Shown in pieces: positions 35,946-45,412 of a DNA stretch of 64,000 bases. The notes under the pieces were generated by a model. That model was given only the letters and a program-made list of their open reading frames with translations. It did not search any database and was not told the DNA's origin. The stretch lies in contig RZZW01000007.1 in NCBI GenBank assembly GCA_009929695.1, forward strand, positions 18,049 through 82,048. The letters are read 5' to 3'. A program made the position numbers and the translations under genes. The DNA comes from Clostridia bacterium (GTDB lineage Bacteria; Bacillota; Clostridia; Oscillospirales; Ruminococcaceae). Positions within the stretch are counted from its first letter, which is position 1, and every line of letters begins with the position of its first letter.

Positions 35946-36896
35946 TTAAATTTTCAGTCCCTGATAGCTCTTCTGCAAAGTCTCGCACGAGGCTTTAAAT
36001 TGTGCTTTTTCCTCTTCATTCAGGTTTAATTCAAGCACTCTTTGTATGCCGTTGCGGTTTACAATGCACGGCACGCCTACAAAAACGTCTTTTTCGCCGT
36101 ATTCGCCGCGCAGCTTTGCCGAGACTGTCAGCACGCTGCTCTCGTTGCCGAAAATCGCCTTTGTGATACGCGTCAGCGCCATGCCTATGCCGTAATATGT
36201 CGCGCGTTTTGCCTCGATGATTTTATACGCCGCCGTGCGCACTTCGTCTGTTATGCCGTTCAAATCCTCTGTGCAATATTTTCCGCTGCTCTCTTCACAC
36301 AGCTCAAGCACGGGCTTTGTCGCAAGCATTGCCTGACTCCACGGCACAAACTCCGTGTCGCCGTGCTCGCCCATGACATACGCGTGCATGTTGCGCGGGT
36401 CAACGCCAAAATATTCGCCTAAGCAGTAGCGCAAACGCGCTGTGTCAAGCGCCGTGCCTGTGCCGAGCACGCGGCGCGGGTTAAAGCCCGAAAGCGAGCA
36501 CGTGATGCGCGTCATGACGTCGACAGGGTTTGTCGCCACGATAAATATGCCGTTGAAACCGCTCTCTGTTATAGGGTCGATGATGCTTTTGAACACTATT
36601 TCGTTGCGCTGCAAAAGGTCAAGGCGCGTCTCGCCCGGCTTTTGCGCCACGCCCGCGCATATCGTCACAATATCCGCGTCGCTGCAATCCTTGTATTCAC
36701 CCGCGTAAATCTTCATGTTTGCGCCCGAAAATGCAAGCCCATGGTTTAAGTCCATAGCCTCGCCCTCGGCGCGTTTTTTGTCAACGTCAATCAGCACAAG
36801 CTCATCGCATATGCCCTGGTTCAGCATCGCGTAGGCATAGCTCATACCCACCATGCCGCAGCCGACAAGTACCACCTTGCGTTTGTCATTTGTCAT
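35946..36896 (-). CDS. ldh: L-lactate dehydrogenase
   Basis: A 316-residue NAD-dependent enzyme reducing pyruvate to L-lactate. It has VVLVGCGMVGMSYAYAM (Rossmann), NPVDVMTRI, LDTARLRY and the active-site GEHGDTEFVPWS. The start at 36896 follows AGAAAGG; the upstream extension has no ribosome site and overlaps the next gene. It is encoded 19 bases after a two-gene membrane protein unit and probably cotranscribed with it. A malate dehydrogenase reading is less likely because GEHGDTEF is the lactate type. Confidence 0.92.
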   Translation of the reverse strand: MTNDKRKVVLVGCGMVGMSYAYAMLNQGICDELVLIDVDKKRAEGEAMDLNHGLAFSGANMKIYAGEYKDCSDADIVTICAGVAQKPGETRLDLLQRNEIVFKSIIDPITESGFNGIFIVATNPVDVMTRITCSLSGFNPRRVLGTGTALDTARLRYCLGEYFGVDPRNMHAYVMGEHGDTEFVPWSQAMLATKPVLELCEESSGKYCTEDLNGITDEVRTAAYKIIEAKRATYYGIGMALTRITKAIFGNESSVLTVSAKLRGEYGEKDVFVGVPCIVNRNGIQRVLELNLNEEEKAQFKASCETLQKSYQGLKI

Positions 36897-36915
36897 AAAA
36901 ATCGACCTTTCTTTT

Positions 36916-37605
36916 TTACAGCTTATTGTTTTTATAAAGCAGATACGCAATCCCGATTGCAAGCGCGCCCGAAACAAGTATCAGCATCGAGACATTTGAT
37001 ATAAGGCTTGGCATTAAAACGAAAATTATGCACATTGCCGCCAAAGGAATTACAGTAACCTTTAAGCTCTGCGAAAAATATTTGAACGCGAGCGCCCCGA
37101 ACAAAGCGGGAATGACGTTTTCAAACGCAGGCTGAAGCGCCTCGTTGCTGAGTATCGGCGACAGAGGCACAAGGCACATAACGCCGACCGCGAGCACAAC
37201 GATGTTCACAAGGCTGCTCGTCGCGACAGAGAGCGTCGACACAACGTCGTTTTCAGGCGCGCCTGCCGTCGTGCCGCATATGTCACGCGCGTTTGCGGCA
37301 CAGGGAATTTTGAGGTTGATTAAATTGCCCGTTATAAAAGCGAGATAGCTTGCGCCGCTGCCTAGCATGGGCGCGTAGATGAGAAATTCTATAACGCCGC
37401 TCGTCCAGTATATTATCGCCACCTGCGCCCAGCCCTTGGCAAACGCCGCCCAGTCGGGAGATACGCCAAGCACCGCGCCCATCGTCAGCGGAGCGCCGAG
37501 CAGCAAAACTATCGTTATCGCCACAATTATGCGCCCTATCATGTGCACCTGTTTATTATAGTCTGTGTAAAACTGCTGTGCGGCAGTAGTTGTTTTTGTT
37601 TCCAT
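36916..37605 (-). CDS. Integral membrane protein of unknown function
   Basis: A 229-residue protein with about six membrane segments. A central polar stretch, LINLKIPCAANARDICGTTAGAPENDVVS, lies between helices and looks like a substrate-binding loop. I recognise no named family. It follows the DUF5058 gene by 13 bases and precedes ldh, so I infer that the two membrane proteins form one transporter. AGGGGGC precedes the ATG. Confidence 0.65.
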   Translation of the reverse strand: METKTTTAAQQFYTDYNKQVHMIGRIIVAITIVLLLGAPLTMGAVLGVSPDWAAFAKGWAQVAIIYWTSGVIEFLIYAPMLGSGASYLAFITGNLINLKIPCAANARDICGTTAGAPENDVVSTLSVATSSLVNIVVLAVGVMCLVPLSPILSNEALQPAFENVIPALFGALAFKYFSQSLKVTVIPLAAMCIIFVLMPSLISNVSMLILVSGALAIGIAYLLYKNNKL

Positions 37606-37618
37606 TAAAGCCGCCCCC

Positions 37619-38365
37619 TTACATATTTATAACAACAGCCACAGCCATGCCAACAAGCATACTGCACGCCATTGAAAAGTTGTCGAGCCATTTCACATTT
37701 TTGACGCGTGAGAAATATTCAAAAATACCCATCGCCGCCGCCGAAACGCCCGCCACAATCAGCGGCGTCCAGTTGCCCTGCGACGTGCCTGTGCCGAGGT
37801 ATGAGCCGATATACGCGCTCACAAGCCCGATGAACATTGCGCTGAAAACAACGTCGCCAAACGGCTTTTTGCCGCTCGCTTTTTCGTCCTTTGCCTTGCC
37901 GCCTGTTTTGTTCACCTTCGCAAGATAGCTTTTCAGCACAAAAATGCAAAGTATCGCGCCGATAAGTATGCCCGCAGTCATCACCATGCCTATCGTGACA
38001 AAGGTCTGCGCCGTCAAAACGCCAGACCCCAAGCCGCCCGGCAATCCCGACGCACGCGCGGCGATGTCCGCGACATTTCCCTCGTAATGCAGCGCGCCTA
38101 TGACAGACAGCCGCAGCCACGGCAAGGGTATCCCAAGCGTGCCCGAAAGCGTTATTACGCCCAGCAAGATTGACACGCTCGGCAGCACCGTAAACGTGGC
38201 GCTGCTTGTGATGGCTGTTTTAAGCTTTTTCTTGTCCATGCCCATCGCAAGCCCCGCGCGGTAGCTTTTCACCAAAAAGAAAAGGCATGTCAGCGCTATA
38301 AAAATGATAGGCACTGCCGCAATTATGAACATCAGCGGCGTGTTGAGATTTTCGAGAATACTCAT
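37619..38365 (-). CDS. DUF5058 family membrane protein
   Basis: A 248-residue membrane protein with about six helices (roughly 8-28, 48-72, 105-130, 160-180, 190-210 and 225-245). The conserved beginning ILENLNTPLMFI, the MGMDKKKLK loop and the GIPLPWLRLSVIGALHYE stretch fit DUF5058. The start at 38365 is set by AAGGGGGAG. It opens a minus-strand unit with a second membrane protein and ldh, divergent from the serine dehydratase genes. A transport role for serine, pyruvate or lactate is possible but not shown. Confidence 0.75.
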   Translation of the reverse strand: MSILENLNTPLMFIIAAVPIIFIALTCLFFLVKSYRAGLAMGMDKKKLKTAITSSATFTVLPSVSILLGVITLSGTLGIPLPWLRLSVIGALHYEGNVADIAARASGLPGGLGSGVLTAQTFVTIGMVMTAGILIGAILCIFVLKSYLAKVNKTGGKAKDEKASGKKPFGDVVFSAMFIGLVSAYIGSYLGTGTSQGNWTPLIVAGVSAAAMGIFEYFSRVKNVKWLDNFSMACSMLVGMAVAVVINM

Positions 38366-38467
38366 GATAACTCCCCCTTGTAATTGATGATTACAGTATA
38401 GCATATGTGGTGCTGATGTGATATAATAATGTCAAAAAAAATCAAAAAAAGTAGAGGTGTGCGCCAT

Positions 38468-39130
38468 ATGAATATCAGCCTTTTTGACGTGGTGGGCCCT
38501 GTGATGATAGGGCCGTCAAGCAGCCATACAGCGGGCGCGGCAAAGCTTGCGCGCGTCGCTTCGGGCATAGCGCCGCGTGGCTTTGCCGCGCTTTTCATAC
38601 AGCTCGCCGGCTCTTTTGCCAAAACAGGCAAGGGGCACGGCACAGACAAGGCGCTTTTGGCGGGCGCGCTGGGCTTTTCAGAGAGCGACGAGCGCATACG
38701 CGAGGCGTATCAAATAGCTGACGAGCGCGGCATAAAATATGCTTTTTCGGATATTGACCTGCCGGACGCGCACGAAAACACGGCGCGCCTTACTTTTAAA
38801 TATGCGGACAAGCCCGATTTCACAGTCGAGGGCAGCAGCATAGGCGGCGGGCGCATAATTATAACCGAAATCGACGGCTCAAAAACAAGCTTCAACGCCG
38901 AAGCGCCCACCATCGTCATACGTCAGCTCGATAAGCCCGGCGTTGTGAACGATGTTTCGGGAATACTCGCCGAAAGCGGCATAAACATAGCCGTCATGCG
39001 CCTAGACCGCGACTCCCGCGGCGGCATGGCAAACTGCGTCATAGAGACAGACGCAAACATCGACGAAAACACCGTTTCAGCGCTTGAACACGTGACAAAC
39101 GTTGTAAGCGTCAGAGCGATAAATTTATGA
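38468..39130 (+). CDS. sdaAB: L-serine dehydratase, iron-sulfur-dependent, beta subunit
   Basis: A 220-residue beta subunit of the two-subunit enzyme turning L-serine into pyruvate and ammonia. NISLFDVVGPVMIGPSSSHTAGA is the family signature at the N terminus, and a C-terminal ACT domain (about 145-220) probably gives serine regulation. The start at 38468 follows AGAGGTG. The alpha subunit lies 144 bases downstream, with a family A repeat between them. Confidence 0.93.
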   Translation: MNISLFDVVGPVMIGPSSSHTAGAAKLARVASGIAPRGFAALFIQLAGSFAKTGKGHGTDKALLAGALGFSESDERIREAYQIADERGIKYAFSDIDLPDAHENTARLTFKYADKPDFTVEGSSIGGGRIIITEIDGSKTSFNAEAPTIVIRQLDKPGVVNDVSGILAESGINIAVMRLDRDSRGGMANCVIETDANIDENTVSALEHVTNVVSVRAINL

Positions 39131-39147
39131 TTTAGCGCGAACCGTGC

Positions 39148-39238
39148 CCCTCATCAGTCAGCTTCCCCCGAGGGGGAAGCCAACGAAAGCCTTCCCCCTT
39201 TGGGGGAAGGTGGCACGCCACAGCGTGACGGATGAGGG
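39148..39238. repeat. Family A element inside the sda operon
   Basis: CCCTCATCAGTCAG...GTGACGGATGAGGG with two internal hairpins (CTTCCCCCGAGGGGGAAG and CCTTCCCCCTTTGGGGGAAGG). It separates sdaAB from sdaAA. Confidence 0.85.
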
Positions 39239-39274
39239 ATAAGCTTAGCGCAAACTATTTTTTGAGGTAATTAA

Positions 39275-40141
39275 ATGTACAACACAATCTCACAGCTAAT
39301 ATCTGCCTCGCGCGAAAAACCAATGCACGAGGTGATTATCGACGATGAAATGGCGCTCACAGGTGTGCCGCGCGGGGACGTTTATCTGCGCATGCACACA
39401 AGCTTTAGCGTCATGCAAAAAAGCGCCCTAAAAGCGCTCGACACGCCGCAGCACATGACGCCGCCGCTAATAAAAGGACAGTCGAGCTTGCAGCATAAAT
39501 ACGCAGACGGCGCGACGCTTTGCGGCAAAGAGGTAAACGAGATGATGGCTATGGCGCTGTCTGCAAGCGAGGTCAACGCCTCGATGGGGCGCATCTGCGC
39601 CGCGCCGACGGCAGGCTCGTGCGGCATATTGCCGGCAGTAATAACCACCGCGGCAAAAAAGCTTGGCAGCAATAAAAACGAGATCGCCGAGGCGCTCATA
39701 GTCGCGTCGGGCATCGGCGCTGTAATCATGCGCAACGCGACAGTCAGCGGTGCAGAGGGCGGGTGTCAGGCGGAGTGCGGCGCGGCGGCGGCAATGGCAG
39801 CGGCGGCGTGTGTATATCTCTCGCACGGCACGCCGCAAATGTGCGCCGAGGCCGTCAGCATAGCGCTCATAAACTGCATGGGCTTAGTGTGCGACCCTGT
39901 GGCGGGGCTTGTGCAGCTGCCGTGCAGCTTTCGCAACGCAAGCCAAAGCGCAAACGCCCTCTCAAGCGCAGATATGGCTCTCGCGGGTCAAACCTGCCCA
40001 ATCCCCGCAGACGAGGTGATAGAGGCGATGTTCCGCGTGGGTCATGCCTTGCCAAGCTCGCTTAGAGAAACAGCCGAGGGTGGCATAGCGGCAACGCAGA
40101 CAGGCAAAAAAATATCCGCAGAATTTTTTGCGGCGAAATAA
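39275..40141 (+). CDS. sdaAA: L-serine dehydratase, iron-sulfur-dependent, alpha subunit
   Basis: A 288-residue alpha subunit carrying the 4Fe-4S cluster that activates serine. It contains CAAPTAGSCGILPAV, GCQAECGAAAAMAAAA and CDPVAGLVQLPC, with the conserved cysteines. Probably oxygen sensitive and cytoplasmic. TTGAGGTAATT precedes the ATG. The next small gene begins 15 bases later and may be in the same transcript. Confidence 0.94.
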   Translation: MYNTISQLISASREKPMHEVIIDDEMALTGVPRGDVYLRMHTSFSVMQKSALKALDTPQHMTPPLIKGQSSLQHKYADGATLCGKEVNEMMAMALSASEVNASMGRICAAPTAGSCGILPAVITTAAKKLGSNKNEIAEALIVASGIGAVIMRNATVSGAEGGCQAECGAAAAMAAAACVYLSHGTPQMCAEAVSIALINCMGLVCDPVAGLVQLPCSFRNASQSANALSSADMALAGQTCPIPADEVIEAMFRVGHALPSSLRETAEGGIAATQTGKKISAEFFAAK

Positions 40142-40156
40142 ACGCAGGAGAAAATC

Positions 40157-40357
40157 ATGACAACCGAACAGAAAATAGACGCGCTCGATGCCATGTGCGA
40201 CGATATTAAAAAGCAGCAACAGCAGTACGCCGCCGAGCTTGCCGCGCTTCGCGATAAAGGCAAACAGAAAACCGCGCAGTTCAGAGAAACTATGGGAAAC
40301 AAGCTCACAAACTCCCTCATCATAAGCCGCTTGCAGGTGTATGGACTTTGGGAATGA
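40157..40357 (+). CDS. Small coiled-coil protein of unknown function
   Basis: A 66-residue protein with a heptad-like helix (IDALDAMCDDIKKQQQQYAAEL) and a basic C-terminal half. The ribosome site GCAGGAG is well placed. Its position right after sdaAA suggests cotranscription. I do not recognise the family. Downstream (40358-40571) there are only AT-rich sequence, a piece resembling family C (ATCGCCCCTAC) and a TATAAT box at 40528-40533 without a clear -35. Confidence 0.6.
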   Translation: MTTEQKIDALDAMCDDIKKQQQQYAAELAALRDKGKQKTAQFRETMGNKLTNSLIISRLQVYGLWE

Positions 40358-40571
40358 TTGACTTCTATGCGTGTTGATTATCGCGAAATAACGTTAATCA
40401 TCGCCCCTACAATCTTACAAAATTCGTAGGCAAGTACCGAGTGATTAAATTCGCCCCAAAAAACCTACATTTCATGTACAAAAACGACGCTTTTGGGAAA
40501 AAACAGCCACAAAAAATTATTATATGATATAATTTTAAAAAATACCGGTGGAGATTATTTACTATAAAATA

Positions 40572-42297
40572 ATGGATAAAAAAGACTGGATAACAAAAAA
40601 ATATTCCGCAAGCTTTGGATACCCGCCATTATTTCTTCGATTGGTTGGGCTTTAAGCGACATAGCCGACGCGGTGGTTGTCGGAAACAGAATGGGCACTA
40701 CCGGCCTTGCAGCGATAGGGCTTATTTTGCCTGTTTACATGATCAACTGCATGATTGCCCACGGCTTTGGCATAGGCGGCTCGGTGAAATATTCAAAGCT
40801 GCTTGGAAACGGAAAGCCCAAAGAGGCAGTGGACAGCTTTAACCGCACTATGCAGGGGGCTATGGCGCTCAGCGTCATAACGGCGATAGCGGGCAATATT
40901 TTCATGACCCCGCTTTTGCAGCTTTTGGGCACAGTGCCTGCCGACGGCGAATTATTTGAGGCGACAAGAGACTATCTTCGCGTTTTCATCACCGCAACTC
41001 CGCTGTTTTATATGTCGAATTTGTTCAATTATTATTTGCGCAATGACGACAACGGAAAGCTTGCGGGCGTCGGCTCTGTGGTGGGTAATTTAACCGATAT
41101 CGCGCTCAATATAATTCTTGTGCTCGTCTTTGGGCTTGGCACAAGGGGCGCGGCGCTGTCGACAGCTATTGGGCAGATAATAGCCATAGCAATATATTCA
41201 AAGGGCATTTTGGGCAAGGGGCATATCATCAAGATAAAGCCCGTCAAGCCGTCTTTGAAGTATTCATTTGAGATATTTAAGGATGGCTTTTCGGCGTCGT
41301 CATCGTATATGTTTCAGCTTGTTTTTTTGCTCATATGCAACAGAATGCTTATCCGCACAGGCAGCACAACGGCTGTCGCTGTGTTTGACATGGTGCAAAA
41401 CACCTCTTACCTTATATTGTATCTGTACGAGGGGACAAACCGTGCTATGCAGCCGCTTGTAAGCACATATCACGGCGAGCATCGGGAGGGCGGAAAGCTC
41501 TCGGCGCGCCGTCTTGCGTTTTCATATGGCGGCGCTGCCGGCTTATGCTCGGCTGCTTTTATCTTTTTATTTCCACAGCTTATTTGCGCGTTGTTCGGCG
41601 TCAATGACGGCGAAGCGGTAAAAATGGGTATAACGGCGCTGCGGCTTTTTCCGCAAGCACGGTATTTGCGGGCGTTTCTATCATGATGGCAGGATATTTT
41701 CAGTCTTGTGAGAGAGAAAAAGAGAGTATGTTTATCACCTCACTGCGCGGCGGCATTGTTTTGCTGCCGATAAGCATATTATTTTCGTGGCTTGGCATGA
41801 CGTGGTTTTGGTGGCTTTTTATCGCGACAGAAGTAATTTCACCGGCTGTTTGGGCGTTTGCGCTGCGTTTAAATAAAACAAACGCCGAGCAGGCCGACGT
41901 GTGGCAGGGCGAGCTTTTGGGCGAGCTTAACGACATAGCGCGTCTGACAGGCGAAGCCGAAGCCTTTTGCGAAAGCAAGGACGCAACAGTTAAACAGATA
42001 TATTACGTCACCATGACAATAGAAGAGGTGTGCGTGGCGATTATCCAAAACGGATTTTCAAACGTGCAAAACTGTTATATAGAATTAACCTTAGTTGCCG
42101 AAAAAAACGGCAGCTTCTCACTGCATATACGAGATAACGCCACGTCGTTTAATCCGTTTTCGCTGTCGACTAAAAAGGCAGCACAAGACAGCGATTTCGA
42201 CATGGACGCAATGGGCATGATGGTGATTAAAAAGCAGTCAAAAGATTTCTTTTACAGGCGCTATGGCGGGTTTAACTCGCTTGTCGTAAATATTTAA
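40572..42297 (+). pseudogene. MATE transporter fused to HATPase domain, two frameshifts
   Basis: Read through two one-base gaps, this is a 575-residue protein. A complete 12-helix MATE-type flippase runs from MDKKDWITKK to the EVISPAVWAF helix. It is followed directly by a serine-kinase-type HATPase domain (anti-sigma fold) with N-box IEEVCVAIIQN, G1-like DNATSFNP and G2-like MGMMVIKK. The frame breaks are in an A7 run (about 40591-40597), where eight As restore the frame, and in a T5 run near 41648-41652, where six Ts restore it. With both bases added the total is exactly 576 codons. Both breaks being homopolymer losses makes sequence error or slippage likely. Confidence 0.8.
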
Positions 42298-42313
42298 GGA
42301 AAGTACTGTTAAT

Positions 42314-43152
42314 ATGAAAATCGTGTATTTTGGCTCGGATGTCTTTTTAAATGTATTTAGCTTCTTAATGCAAAAAATGAAATACTTGCACTTTACACCT
42401 ATCATCAGGATGAAGATTATTTTAACGAAGAAAATATAGTCGCTATGGCAAGAGTGCATAATATCCCCGTGCATTATCACACTATGGAAAGCAACGAGAT
42501 GCAAAGGTGGATAGACGAGGGCTGCGAGCTGTTTTTTGTCGCAGAATATAGCCACAAGCTTCCGGTTTTGGCAGACGTCAGATTTAAGGGCGTAAATATT
42601 CACAGCTCCCGCCTTCCGCAGGGGCGCAGCTATTACCCCATTGAATGCGCTATGGAGCGCCAGCTTGACGAGACAGGCGTCACGCTTCACAAGCTTGCGT
42701 CAACTATCGACAGCGGAGATATCTTGGCGCAGCGCAGCTATCCTATCGAGCAAAACGACGACAGCATATACATATACCTTAAAAGTGCGCAAAATGCTCT
42801 TGAAATGACAAAAAAGGTCATGGCGGATTTTGAAAAAGCATGGCGCACAGCAACGCCGCAGCAGCAAAGCCAGCCATACTGGAAGCGCCCAAGCGCAGAG
42901 CTGATGACTATTAACCACAACATGACTGTTGCTCAGGCGAAGGAAATATACCGCCGATACAACAAAATGTCAGTTGTAATAATCAACGGTAGGCTTTATT
43001 ATATCGACGGCTTTTCAACCGGAAATGTAATAATCGAGAGCGGCGACAAAAATATTATTTTTGTGCACAAAAAGCGCATTTTATATGGGCTTAAGGACGG
43101 CCACGTAAGGCTTGACATCGACGCAATGCCGGCAGAAAAGAGGGTAATATGA
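42314..43152 (+). pseudogene. Formyltransferase-like protein with one frameshift
   Basis: Methionyl-tRNA formyltransferase/phosphoribosylglycinamide formyltransferase fold. It starts KIVYFGSDVFL and, after the shift, continues with NIPVHYHT, FVAEYSHKLP, GVNIHSSRLPQGRS, and DSGDILAQRSYPI, which are the catalytic-region features of Fmt-like enzymes, then a C-terminal beta domain. An A6 run (about 42372-42377) needs a seventh A; the sum is then exactly 280 codons. It is shorter than Fmt (about 310) and lies in a signalling/transport unit, so it probably formylates a small amine or sugar, not initiator tRNA. It overlaps the next gene by ATGA. Confidence 0.75.
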
Positions 43153-44701
43153 ATAAATTCGGAAAACGTCAAGGCAAAATGCAGCATAAATTCATCATCG
43201 GACTTTTGGTGCTTGGCGTGGGGCTCAGTGTTGTTGTCAGCATTGTTATTGCAAATTATTACCGCTCAAGCATGGAGGAATATTATTCAAAAGTAGCCTT
43301 CAACGAGGCGGAAATTGCGGCTGATACAATAGACGGCGACAAAATCGCAGGCTATGCTAAAACGCTTGAAAAAGACGATTACTATTACCAAATAAACGAT
43401 TATCTGCTCAAAATTAAAAATACAGTCGGCTTAGAATATTTCTATGTCGTCATTCCCGAAGAGGAGCAGATGTATTATATCTGGGACGCAGGCACCGAGG
43501 AAGAGGGCGGAATTTGTGAGCTTGGTACATACGAGGATTATTACGGCGACGGCCATCAAATAATGCGCGGTGCGTTTTTAAACCCAGGCGAAAAAACTAT
43601 CCTCATCACAAACAATGACGAATATGGATATCTCGCGTCAGCCTATGTCGCTATTTTAGATTCAAACGGAAACGCTGTGGCACTGTCCTGCATAGACATA
43701 TCCATGGATATGATAAATGAGCAGATCTCTCAATTTCTTATAACTGTTGTGCTCTTTATAGCGGGTATTATAGTGCTGTTTATTGCAGGGTATTATATAA
43801 TGCTGCGCAAAACAGTCCTTGATCCCATCGCCCGCCTTAATCGTGCCGCCAAATCTATCGACGGTGAGGACTTAGAGGCGCTTTCTACCTTGCAGGTGGA
43901 TATAAGAACAGGCGACGAGCTTGAATATTTGTCGGAGTCGTTTGAGCATATGGCGCACGACCTTTGCAGATATATCACTAACCTCACCGACGTCACAGCC
44001 GAGAAGGAGCGCATAGGCACGGAGCTCAACGTTGCAACAAAAATCCAAGCGTCGATGCTGCCGTGCATTTTCCCCGCGTTCCCAGAAAGAGACGAATTTG
44101 ACATCTACGCCTCCATGACCCCCGCAAAGGAGGTCGGCGGTGACTTCTACGACTTCTTCCTTGTCGATGACGACCATCTTGCTATGGTCATGGCGGACGT
44201 TTCAGGCAAGGGCGTTCCGGCGGCGCTGTTTATGGTCATCGCAAAACGCTTCTCAAAAACAGCGCCCAAGCGGGCATTTCGCCAAAGGCGGTGCTTGAAA
44301 AGGTGAATAATCAGCTCTGCGAAACAAACGAAGCCGAGATGTTTCTCACCGTTTGGCTCGGCATTCTTGAGATATCAAGCGGCAAAATGATTTGCGCAAA
44401 CGCAGGGCACGAATATCCCGCGATAGCTCGCAAGGGCGGAGAATTTGAGCTTATACACGACAAGCATGGCTTCGTGCTAGCGGGCATGGCGGGCGCTCGC
44501 TACCGCGAATACGGGCTTCAGCTTAACGAGGGCGACAGATTATTTGTCTATACAGATGGCGTTGCGGAGGCGACAGACGCGCATAACGAGCTGTTCGGCA
44601 CCGACCGCATGCTTGCCGCGCTGAATAAAACCCTCAATGAAAACAGCGAGAAGCGGCTCATCATCGTTAAAAATGAAGTCGATGCCTTCGTCGGCAGCGC
44701 A
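43149..44701 (+). pseudogene. Sensor PP2C phosphatase (Cache-HAMP-SpoIIE), frameshifted and cut
   Basis: A membrane sensor: helix at about 15-35, extracytoplasmic Cache-like domain to about 195, second helix, HAMP (DPIARLNRAAKSI) and a SpoIIE-type serine phosphatase domain starting ATKIQASMLPC, with EVGGDFYDFF, MADVSGKGVPAALFM, ANAGHEYP and YTDGVAEATD for metal and substrate. One A is missing in a four-A run near 44241 (after MVIAK), shifting the frame. At FVGSA (44701) the last dozen residues are replaced by the end of another gene. It would dephosphorylate an anti-anti-sigma-type protein. Not functional as read. Confidence 0.82.
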
Positions 44702-44702
44702 C

Positions 44703-44897
44703 GCGGTGATGCTGCGCTTCATAGACAACGGCAAAGCCTACGACCCAACAGAGCAAAAAGAGCCTGATATTACCCTCTCCGCCGATGAGAGAGAAATAGG
44801 CGGCCTCGGAATATTTATGGTCAAAAAATTCATGGATAAAGTTGAGTATACAAGACACGAAAATAAAAATGTGCTCACGTTGACGAAATATAGGTAA
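44703..44897 (+). pseudogene. C-terminal piece of an HATPase (anti-sigma type) protein
   Basis: About 64 residues: VMLRFIDNGKAYDPTE (G1 box), EREIGGLGIFMVKKFMD (G2 box) and a closing beta hairpin to KYR. This is the end of an RsbW/SpoIIAB-like kinase. The N-box half is missing and the piece is joined directly to the cut end of the phosphatase gene, so a deletion has removed the region between. Confidence 0.75.
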
Positions 44898-44941
44898 ATA
44901 AAAATGCGCCCAACCGGCAACTGTAAATTTACTTTAAACTA

Positions 44942-45206
44942 GCGGGCGATTCGTGAATCGCCCCTACTGTTTGCCGCAAATTCGCGGTAAACGGTAGGGG
45001 CGGATTCAATATCCGCCCGCCAGTTATGCGCGAATTTTGTGGCACGCCGGGTCGTCGTGCCCTACGCACATTGTAGGGAGGACATACATGGCATCCGAAA
45101 CCATTGGTTTGTGCAAATTCACGATACACCGTAGGGCGGGGGCTTGCTCCCGCCGTTCCAACCGCAAGCCGTAAGTTTCGGCGGGAGCAAGCCCCCGCCC
45201 TACGGT
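44942..45206. repeat. Family C composite with several palindromes
   Basis: A chain of family C units: GGGCGATTCGTGAATCGCCC (44944-44963), a GTAGGGGCGGATTC / GCGGGCGATTCG arm set, a GGCACGCC...GTCGTCGTGCC unit and a large inverted repeat CGTAGGGCGGGGGCTTGCTC with its complement (45131-45204). It fills most of the 515-base gap between the phosphatase block and uxuA; no gene is visible there. Confidence 0.85.
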
Positions 45207-45284
45207 GAACATTGTGAATTTATGTGAACCAAGCTTGTCAATGTAAAAACACACATATTGCACAAAAAATATTTATAATTTTTA

Positions 45285-45326
45285 ACTAGTATACTAGTAG
45301 ACAAGAACGCCGCACAATGATATACT
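45285..45326 (+). promoter_or_regulatory. uxuA promoter with palindromic operator
   Basis: TAGACA (45298-45303), 17 bases, TATACT (45321-45326). A perfect 14-base palindrome ACTAGTATACTAGT (45285-45298) touches the -35 box. This is a likely regulator site for hexuronate control. Confidence 0.65.
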
Positions 45327-45412
45327 GAATATGCAAAACCCACTTTAAGCAATCTAAACAAAAAATCGACCGCCCTTTTCACAATTATCAATTTTTAATG
45401 AGGTGTACGCTT

